This document shows positions 4,793-9,790 of a DNA stretch of 9,790 nucleotides, piece by piece (position 1 is the stretch's first letter; the number at the start of each line of letters is the position of its first letter). Source of the stretch: DATCSE01 sp036568605 (GTDB lineage Bacteria; Pseudomonadota; Gammaproteobacteria; Burkholderiales; Burkholderiaceae_C); the NCBI GenBank assembly GCA_036568605.1, contig DATCSE010000492.1, positions 1 to 9,790 of the forward strand. Reading direction: 5' to 3'. The translations under genes were made by a program, and so were the position numbers. A model generated the notes under the pieces. The model saw only the letters and a list, made by a program, of their open reading frames with translations. It was not told where the DNA came from and made no database searches.

Positions 4793-7393
4793 TCAGCCGT
4801 CGACCGCCTGGCGCAGCGTCTGCACCACCGGCCGGCGCAGCACTTCGCGCAACCCCCACCAACCCGCGGCCAACGCGAGCAGCGCACCGGCCGCGCCGCC
4901 GGCCAGCGGCACCCACGGCGCGACGCTCCAGCTGAACTCGAACACGTAGCGGGCCAGCGCCCAGCCGACCGCGACCGCCGCGATCGAGGCGAGCACGCCG
5001 GCCAGCGCGCCGACACCGAGCAGCTCCGCGCGCTGCACGTGCGCCAGCAGCTGGCCGCTCGCGCCGAGCGCGCGCATCACCGCGAACTCCTTGGCACGCG
5101 CCTCGCGTGTCGCGCTGACCGCGGCGAACAGCACGACCAGGCCGGCCGCGAGCGTGAATCCGAACAGGAACTCGACCGCGCGTATCACCTGATCGAGCAC
5201 ACGCTGGATCTGCGCGATCGACGCCGACACGTCGATCGCGGTGATGTTCGGGAAGTCGCGCGCGAGCGCGTTGTCGAAGCCGGGCACCGCGCTCGGCGCG
5301 CGGAACGCCGCGATGTACGAGACCGGCAAGTCGGCCATCGTCGCGGTCGGGAACATCACGAAGAAGTTGACGCGCATCGAGCTCCAGTCGACCTTGCGCA
5401 GACTGGTGATGCGGCCTTCGGCCATCGCCCCGCCGATGTCGAAGCGCAGCACGTCGCCCAGCTTCAGGCCTATCGTCTGCGCGATCCCTTCCTCGACGCT
5501 GACCGCGTTCGGCTCGTTCTCGGTCCAGCGTCCGCCGACCAGCAGGTTGTGCCCGGGCATCGTGCTCGCGTGGCTCAGGTTGAACTCGCGATCGAGCAGG
5601 CGGCGCGCGCGCTCGTCCTCCCAGTCGTCGGGCTTGACCGGCTTGCCGTTGATCGTGACCAGCCGGCCGCGGATCATCGGGTACCAGTCGTAGCGCTGCA
5701 CGCCCGATTCGGCGAGGCGCTGGCGGAACGCATCGGCCTGCTCGGGCTGCACGTTGATCACGAAACGGTCGGGCGCGTCCTTCGGCGTGGCCTGGCGCCA
5801 GCCGTTGATCAGGTCGGTACGCAGCAGCACCAGCAGCACCAGCGCGAGCAGGCCCACGCTGAGCGCCGACACCTGCAGCACCGCGAATGCCGGCCGCGCG
5901 GCGATCTGGCGCGTCGCCAGCACGAGCCAGCGCGGCGCACGCGCTTCGGGCACCGCGCGGCGCAGCAGCAGCACCGCGCCCCACGAGAGCAGCGCGAACA
6001 GCGCGCACGCGCCGGCGAACCCGCCGACCGCGATCAGCCCCATCTTCAGGTCGCTCGCGACCGCGAGCAGCAGCAGCGCGAACCCCAGCGCGCCGGCCGC
6101 GAGCACCGCGATCGACGCCGGCTTCAACGCGCCGACATCGCGCCGGATCACGCGCAGCGGCGGCACGCGCGCAAGCTGCAGCACCGGCGGCAGCCCGAAG
6201 CCCAGCAGCAAGGTCAGCCCGACGCCGATGCCGAACAACGCCGGCCACGGCGTGGCCGCGGGCAGCGCCGCGTCGACCAGGCCGGCCAGCAGCCAGACGA
6301 ACACGTAGTGCACCGCAAAACCGAGCAGCACGCCGGCCGCACTCGCAAGCAGGCCCACGAGGCCGAACTCGACGACGTACTGCCAGGCGATGCCGCGTTG
6401 CGGCACGCCCAGCACGCGCAGCATCGCGCAGTCGTCGAGATGGCGGTTCGCGAAGTCGCGTGCCGCGATGCCGACCGCGACCGCGGCCAGCAGCGCCGCG
6501 AGCAGCGCGACCAGGTTCAGGAACTTGCCGGCGCGGTCCAGCGTCTGGCGCATTTCGGGCCGGCCGGTCGTGAGCGATTCGATGCGCGCGCCGCGCACCC
6601 CGGCAGACTTGATGTGCGCGTCGGCCCACTCGGTGAACTGGCGCACGCGCGCGTCGTCGTTCGCCAGCGACGCCACCGCAAGCCTATAGGTCACGCGGCT
6701 GGCCGGCTGGATCAGCCCGGTTGCCGGCAGGTCGGCCGCGTTGAGCATCACGCGCGGCGCGAAGCTCGCGAAGCCGGTGCCGCGATCGGGCTCGATCAGG
6801 ATCTGCTGCGCGATGCGCAAAGTCGCGTCGCCGAGCAGCAGCGAGTCGCCGATCTTCAAGGCCAACCCATCGAGCAGCGCCGGGTCGACCCAGACGCTGC
6901 CGGCCTCGGGCGCGCCAGTGCGCTGCGCCTCGGGCGTGCCGGGGCCGGCATCGACGCGGACCTTGCCGCGCAGCGGGTATGCGCCGCTGACCGCCTTGAC
7001 GCTGACCAGCTTGGACGCGCCGCCCCGGCCATCCGGCGCGCGGCCCATGCTCGGGAAGACCGCGGTCGACGCGGTCGCGAGACCCAGCTCGCGCGCCTTG
7101 GCCTCGAACTCGGGCGGCGGCGGCTGATCGGCTGCGACGATCGCGTCCCCGCCCAGCAGCTGGCGTGCATCGCGCGTCAACCCGCCGTTGATGCGGTCGG
7201 CGAAGAAGCCGACCGCGGTCAGCGCCGCGACCGCGAGCATCACCGCGACGACCAGCAGGCGCAGCTCGCCGGCACGGAAATCACGCTGCATCTGCCGCCA
7301 TGCCAGCGCGGCCCAGGAGGCCGAGACATGCGGGACGGACGCGAGGGTTCGGGGCGCCGTGGACGCGGCGATCTCGGACATCGGCGAGCTCAT
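4793..7393 (-). CDS. ybbP: YbbP-type ABC transporter permease (FtsX/MacB-like, ~10 TM)
   Basis: Inner-membrane permease of 866 residues, resembling E. coli YbbP (about 800) and the LolC/LolE/MacB class that moves or extracts hydrophobic molecules rather than importing solutes through a channel. Predicted TM helices lie about 45-65, 291-312, 340-370, 383-405, 426-446, 451-477, 503-524, 741-761, 791-812 and 826-846. Two large periplasmic domains fit at about 66-290 and 525-740. The FtsX-like modules show as N-R-H-L-D-D-C-A-M-L-R-V-L-G at 316-329 and A-K-E-F-A-V-M-R-A-L-G-A at 767-778, the coupling segments expected to contact the ATPase. YbbP normally pairs with the ATPase YbbA, but none is present here; the gene is convergent with an MCP and divergent from a dioxygenase. 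The start was taken at ATG 7393; ATG 7381 is equally possible, neither having a clear ribosome site, and the longer open frame back to 7702 runs into the divergent gene and is not credible. Substrate unknown. Confidence 0.88.
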   Translation of the reverse strand: MSSPMSEIAASTAPRTLASVPHVSASWAALAWRQMQRDFRAGELRLLVVAVMLAVAALTAVGFFADRINGGLTRDARQLLGGDAIVAADQPPPPEFEAKARELGLATASTAVFPSMGRAPDGRGGASKLVSVKAVSGAYPLRGKVRVDAGPGTPEAQRTGAPEAGSVWVDPALLDGLALKIGDSLLLGDATLRIAQQILIEPDRGTGFASFAPRVMLNAADLPATGLIQPASRVTYRLAVASLANDDARVRQFTEWADAHIKSAGVRGARIESLTTGRPEMRQTLDRAGKFLNLVALLAALLAAVAVGIAARDFANRHLDDCAMLRVLGVPQRGIAWQYVVEFGLVGLLASAAGVLLGFAVHYVFVWLLAGLVDAALPAATPWPALFGIGVGLTLLLGFGLPPVLQLARVPPLRVIRRDVGALKPASIAVLAAGALGFALLLLAVASDLKMGLIAVGGFAGACALFALLSWGAVLLLRRAVPEARAPRWLVLATRQIAARPAFAVLQVSALSVGLLALVLLVLLRTDLINGWRQATPKDAPDRFVINVQPEQADAFRQRLAESGVQRYDWYPMIRGRLVTINGKPVKPDDWEDERARRLLDREFNLSHASTMPGHNLLVGGRWTENEPNAVSVEEGIAQTIGLKLGDVLRFDIGGAMAEGRITSLRKVDWSSMRVNFFVMFPTATMADLPVSYIAAFRAPSAVPGFDNALARDFPNITAIDVSASIAQIQRVLDQVIRAVEFLFGFTLAAGLVVLFAAVSATREARAKEFAVMRALGASGQLLAHVQRAELLGVGALAGVLASIAAVAVGWALARYVFEFSWSVAPWVPLAGGAAGALLALAAGWWGLREVLRRPVVQTLRQAVDG

Positions 7394-7526
7394 GAGGGCG
7401 GAACTTACACGAGTCGCCGCGGGTCGGTCGCGCTGGGGCCATGCACGGCGGCCCATGCACGACGGCGAACGCTGCATGCAAGCCCCTCGAATGCCCGGGC
7501 TTGGCCGCGGTGCTGTAATGCCCTGC
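7394..7526. promoter_or_regulatory. Divergent intergenic region with short repeats
   Basis: This 133-bp spacer separates the 5' ends of ybbP (left, - strand) and the dioxygenase gene (right, + strand), so it should hold both promoters. It contains a direct repeat, CCATGCACGGCGG (7439-7451) and CCATGCACGACGG (7453-7465), with one mismatch and a 14-bp period. An 8-bp palindrome TGCATGCA follows at 7473-7480. The repeats could be an operator, but no regulator gene is nearby. On the - strand, TGTAAG ending about 9 bases before the ybbP ATG is a poor -10 candidate with no matching -35. Confidence 0.4.
7511..7519 (+). promoter_or_regulatory. Extended -10 promoter element of the dioxygenase gene
   Basis: TGCTGTAAT reads as an extended -10 (TGn followed by TGTAAT, five of six matches to TATAAT). 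No good -35 is seen at the usual spacing, which extended -10 promoters can tolerate. The box ends seven bases before the A of ATG 7527, so transcription would begin at or next to the start codon and the mRNA would be leaderless or nearly so. It also overlaps the alternative in-frame ATG at 7518, arguing against that start. Confidence 0.4.
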
Positions 7527-8453
7527 ATGGACACCCGCATCTCCTCGCCGGCCACGGCCCTGCCCCCGATCTTCGTCTCGCACGGCTCGCCGATGATCGC
7601 GCTGGAGCCCGGCGCGGCCGGTGCCTTCATGCAGCGCCTGGGGCCGGCCATCGACGCGACGTTCGGGCGGCCGAAGGCGATCCTCGCGGTCTCGGCACAC
7701 ACCGCGGCGCGTGCACCGGTGCTGCTGGCAGCACCGCGGCATGCCGCGGTCTACGACTTCGGCAACTTCGACCCGAAGCTCTTCACACTGCGTTACGACG
7801 CGGCCGGCGCTCCCGAGCTCGCCGCCCAGGTCGCGCAGCGCCTGGTCGACGCGGGCATCGCGGTGCACACGCTGAACGAAGGCGGGCTGGACCATGGCAT
7901 CTGGACCGCGCTGCGCTACGTCTACCCCGATGCCGACATCCCGGTGCTGCCGCTGGCCTTCGTGCCGGACCAGAGCCCGGCGGCGCAATTCGCGCTCGGC
8001 GCGGCGCTCGCGCCGCTGGCCGATGCCGGCGTGCTGGTGTTCGGCACCGGCAGCATCACGCACAACCTGCGCCGCGTGTTCGCGGGCGGGCTGCGCGCGC
8101 GGGTCGATCAGCCCGAGATTCCCGAGAGCGCGGCGTTCCGGGGCTGGATGCTGGCGCGCAGCGCGGCGCGCGACTGGGACGCGCTGTTCGACTACCGGCG
8201 GCAGGCGCCGCACGCGGTCGACATGCACCCGACCGACGAGCACCTGTTGCCGTGGTTCGTGGCGGCCGGCGCCGGCGGGCGCGATGCAGCGCCGCAGCGG
8301 CTGCACGACAGCGTGACCTTCGGCAGCCTCGCGATGGATGCCTATGCCTTCGGCCCGCACGCCGCGCGCCTGGCCGCACAATTTGCGCCGACCCGCGTGG
8401 CGGCTACCATCACGAACGCCTCGACAGCCGCCACATCGTCGACCCTCGCTTGA
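7527..8453 (+). CDS. Class III extradiol ring-cleavage dioxygenase, 4,5-DOPA dioxygenase (YgiD) family
   Basis: Cytoplasmic metal-dependent dioxygenase of the LigB superfamily; family members open catechol-type rings such as L-DOPA at the extradiol bond. The true substrate here is unknown. The four expected metal-site histidines are visible: H19 in S-H-G-S-P-M, H58 in V-S-A-H, H179 in I-T-H-N-L-R and H239 in T-D-E-H-L-L-P. They align with H22, H57, H177 and H234 of E. coli YgiD. The conserved D-H-G-I-W motif is at 122-126, followed by Y-P-D-A-D-I-P-V-L at 133-141. At 308 residues it is about 35-40 longer than YgiD. The excess is a C-terminal tail rich in Ala, Thr and Ser after the usual end near G-S-L-A-M-D, and it overlaps an inverted repeat. 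ATG 7527 was chosen because the extended -10 box runs over ATG 7518 and no ribosome site is seen for either. The stop codon overlaps the rimJ start by one base, so the pair is probably co-transcribed. A functional link between the two is not evident. Confidence 0.92.
   Translation: MDTRISSPATALPPIFVSHGSPMIALEPGAAGAFMQRLGPAIDATFGRPKAILAVSAHTAARAPVLLAAPRHAAVYDFGNFDPKLFTLRYDAAGAPELAAQVAQRLVDAGIAVHTLNEGGLDHGIWTALRYVYPDADIPVLPLAFVPDQSPAAQFALGAALAPLADAGVLVFGTGSITHNLRRVFAGGLRARVDQPEIPESAAFRGWMLARSAARDWDALFDYRRQAPHAVDMHPTDEHLLPWFVAAGAGGRDAAPQRLHDSVTFGSLAMDAYAFGPHAARLAAQFAPTRVAATITNASTAATSSTLA
8397..8434 (+). repeat. Perfect 9-bp inverted repeat at the dioxygenase 3' end, before rimJ
   Basis: GTGGCGGCT (8397-8405) and AGCCGCCAC (8426-8434) are exact reverse complements separated by 20 bases. 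The structure lies inside the atypical C-terminal coding tail of the dioxygenase, ending 18 bases before the rimJ start codon. In RNA it could form a stem that reduces read-through or affects rimJ initiation; in DNA it could be an operator. A weak promoter-like pair, TTGCGC (8383-8388) and TACCAT (8405-8410) with 16-bp spacing, overlaps it. Confidence 0.5.
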
Positions 8454-9061
8454 TGGAAGTTTCGCCGCCCGACATCGCCCAGCCGCTGCTGCTGACGGCA
8501 CGATTGCGGCTGGTCGCGGCGGACGAGCAACTGGCCGGCGCGCTGCTCGACTTCCACGAACGCAACCGCGCGCACCTCGCGCCGTGGGATCCGCCGACCG
8601 ACGCGGCGTTCTACACCGAAGCCGAACAGGGGCGGCGCTTGCGCGATGCGGCCGCGACCTTCGCAGCCGGCACCGGCTACCGCTGGCTGCTGCAGCCGAT
8701 CGGCGATCCGCACCGGGTGATCGGCACGATCCACTTCTCGAACATCGTGCGCGGCCCGTTCCAGAGCTGCAACCTCGGTTATGCGCTGGACCGCGCGTAC
8801 GAAGGCCAGGCCCTGATGACCGAGGCGCTGCGCTGCGCGATCGGCGAGCTGTTCTCGCCGCGCATCAACCTGCACCGCATCCAGGCCGCCTACCGGCCCG
8901 AGAACACCCGCAGCGCCGAGGTGCTGAAGCGCCTGGGGTTCGACGACGAAGGGCTGTGCAACGACTACCTGTTCATCGACGGCTTGTGGCGCATGCACCG
9001 CATCGCGACGCTGCTGAACCGCGCGTTCGTGCTGCCCGACGCGTGGCGCGCCGAACGTTGA
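8453..9061 (+). CDS. rimJ: RimJ-type GNAT N-terminal protein acetyltransferase
   Basis: GNAT-fold enzyme of 202 residues that transfers acetyl from acetyl-CoA to a protein N-terminus; E. coli RimJ (194 residues) acetylates the N-terminal alanine of ribosomal protein S5. Similarity runs along the whole chain: R-L-R-L-V near the N-terminus, H-F-S-N-I-V-R-G-P-F at 94-103, L-G-Y-A-L at 108-112, the acetyl-CoA loop region Y-E-G-Q-A-L-M-T-E-A-L at 116-126, H-R-I-Q-A-A-Y-R-P-E-N at 141-151, L-K-R-L-G-F at 158-163 and D-Y-L-F-I-D-G-L-W-R at 171-180. In the Q/R-x-x-G-x-G/A loop the first position is Ala115 and the last is Ala120; E. coli RimJ also departs from consensus at the first. The ATG at 8453 shares its A with the preceding TGA, which suggests translational coupling because no ribosome site precedes it. 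The downstream gene is convergent, 30 bp away. RimL or RimI paralogy is less likely given the R-G-x-F and D-Y-L-x-I-D-G motifs. Confidence 0.9.
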   Translation: MEVSPPDIAQPLLLTARLRLVAADEQLAGALLDFHERNRAHLAPWDPPTDAAFYTEAEQGRRLRDAAATFAAGTGYRWLLQPIGDPHRVIGTIHFSNIVRGPFQSCNLGYALDRAYEGQALMTEALRCAIGELFSPRINLHRIQAAYRPENTRSAEVLKRLGFDDEGLCNDYLFIDGLWRMHRIATLLNRAFVLPDAWRAER

Positions 9062-9091
9062 CGACGTGACCCGGGTCGCGCCGGCTCAGGC

Positions 9092-9790
9092 TCAAGCACC
9101 GACGCGCACGACAAGCTGCTGCGGCGAGCCCGCCTCCGGGTCTCGCCGCAGCACGGCGAGCGGCACGCGTGCCCCACCGCGACGATAGGGCTGGCGCTCC
9201 TCCTCGAAGCCCAGCGGGCGCCCGTCGAGCTCGAGGCCCACGACGCCGCAGCCCGGCGAGGCCACGCGGTAGGTGATCTGCAGCTCGCGCTGCAGCAGCG
9301 TCGTGCGCAGGCAGGTCCCGTCCAGCGCCGCCGGCATCACCGGGTCGATGACCAGCGTCTGTGCCTCGAGTCGCAGGCCGAACAGATGGCGCACGACGAG
9401 CCCGTAGAGGATCCCGGCGCCGCTCGAATACACGCGCCAGCCGGCTTCGAGCGCGACCGTGCCGGCGCGCACCCGCGCGTACTCGGCGCTCGCTTCGTAG
9501 CGGTCGGCGAACGCCGCGTCCGAGCTCGACGTGTAGGTGTTCGACGAGCGCAGCGCCGCCGACGGCACGAGATCGCGCAGCCCGATCGGGTTCGCGCGGG
9601 CCAGTGCGTCGAAGAAGCCCGCGGCATCGCCGGCATGCGCAAGCGCCTGCGCATAACGCAGGTGGGCGTGCATGTACATGAGCCCGATCTCGCGGCCGAA
9701 GTAGCTCGCGCTCTCGGCACGCTGGAACAGCCGCTGCAGGCCGCCGCGATACGGCAGCGGCTGGTCGAAGAGGCGCGCGCCGTCGGGGCC
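9092..9790 (-). CDS. GH94/cellobiose-phosphorylase-like protein, C-terminal fragment (5' end outside window)
   Basis: The frame is open from the right edge to the TGA at 9092-9094 and gives 232 residues, the C-terminal part of a large carbohydrate-active protein. The first in-window Met (codon 9677-9679) is internal: the frame continues upstream with R-A-E-S-A-S-Y-F-G-R-E-I-G-L leading straight into M-Y-M-H-A-H-L-R-Y. The alpha-helical barrel pattern, S-S-S-D-A-A-F-x-D-R-Y, and A-G-W-R-V-Y-S-S-G-A-G-I followed by L-V-I-D-P-V-M-P are typical of proteins annotated as cellobiose phosphorylase-like or GH36-type hydrolases near GH94. The beta-rich end (about the last 90 residues) fits the closing beta-sandwich. 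The catalytic acid residue should lie in the missing part, so phosphorylase and hydrolase roles cannot be told apart. Family assignment is from motif memory. No sugar-metabolism neighbours are visible; the adjacent rimJ is convergent and unrelated. Confidence 0.72.
   Translation of the reverse strand, partial: GPDGARLFDQPLPYRGGLQRLFQRAESASYFGREIGLMYMHAHLRYAQALAHAGDAAGFFDALARANPIGLRDLVPSAALRSSNTYTSSSDAAFADRYEASAEYARVRAGTVALEAGWRVYSSGAGILYGLVVRHLFGLRLEAQTLVIDPVMPAALDGTCLRTTLLQRELQITYRVASPGCGVVGLELDGRPLGFEEERQPYRRGGARVPLAVLRRDPEAGSPQQLVVRVGA

Noticed and set aside
5820..5853. CAG/CAC-type short tandem pattern
   Set aside because: It is the complement of Leu/Val codons encoding a transmembrane helix of YbbP (about residues 514-525), so codon use explains it.
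2913..6629. 1238-residue open frame on the - strand spanning parts of two genes
   Set aside because: It runs antisense through the second receptor and out of frame through ybbP, is Arg/Ala-rich and has no domain signature. Both underlying genes are secure.
7188..7526. N-terminal extension of the dioxygenase frame back to 7188
   Set aside because: It would overlap the 5' end of ybbP, has no similarity to the family, and the YgiD-like start aligns at Met 7527.
7394..7702. N-terminal extension of the ybbP frame
   Set aside because: It crosses the divergent spacer and runs antisense into the dioxygenase gene; membrane-protein similarity begins after ATG 7393.
5039..8452. Long + strand open frame leading into rimJ
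   Set aside because: The part upstream of 8453 is antisense to ybbP and out of frame with the dioxygenase; only the RimJ segment from ATG 8453 has family similarity.
9068..9077. GACCCGGGTC palindrome between convergent rimJ and the GH94-like gene
   Set aside because: The perfect palindrome leaves no loop without opening the centre, there is no U-run, and 10-bp GC palindromes are expected by chance in such DNA. Too weak to call a terminator.

Overview
The window is very GC-rich DNA with dense, strongly G/C-ending codons. Chemoreceptor tails ending in D-W-E-T-F and the general protein character fit a motile betaproteobacterium, most likely Burkholderiales of the Rubrivivax/Leptothrix/Methylibium kind. 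That placement is inference from protein character; there is no rRNA or other marker to fix it. I see no tRNA, rRNA, CRISPR array, insertion sequence or phage gene.

Region 1 (1-4682, + strand) is a chemosensory block. It holds the C-terminal tail of a methyl-accepting chemotaxis protein (MCP) that begins outside the window, then cheW, then a 711-residue MCP with a large periplasmic Cache-type sensor and a C-terminal CheR/CheB-docking pentapeptide, then a 519-residue MCP with a four-helix-bundle-like sensor and no pentapeptide. The 125-bp gap before cheW carries a stem-loop just after the upstream MCP stop, followed by a good match to a sigma-28 (FliA) flagellar promoter. I therefore read cheW-mcp-mcp as a flagellar-class operon separated from the upstream receptor. 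The two complete receptors are 13 bp apart and share a 74-bp stretch of perfect DNA identity in the signalling tip.

Region 2 (4683-7393) starts with a short convergent intergenic spacer holding what looks like a dispersed-repeat copy and a small hairpin. It is followed on the - strand by a ~866-residue, roughly ten-helix YbbP-type ABC transporter permease with no ATPase gene beside it.

Region 3 (7394-9061) is a 133-bp divergent spacer, then a + strand pair: a class III extradiol dioxygenase of the 4,5-DOPA dioxygenase (YgiD) family and a RimJ-type N-terminal acetyltransferase overlapping it by one base. The dioxygenase has an extended -10 box positioned so that transcription could start at its ATG (leaderless mRNA). 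Its unusually long C-terminus contains a perfect 9-bp inverted repeat just upstream of rimJ.

Region 4 (9092-9790, - strand) is the C-terminal 232 residues of a large GH94/cellobiose-phosphorylase-like carbohydrate-active protein that runs off the right edge.

All genes belong to recognisable families. The points most worth checking are regulatory or architectural: the terminator/sigma-28 junction, the pentapeptide-bearing versus tail-less receptor pairing, the leaderless dioxygenase, the inverted repeat before rimJ, and the intergenic repeat. I found no convincing previously undescribed multi-gene system.
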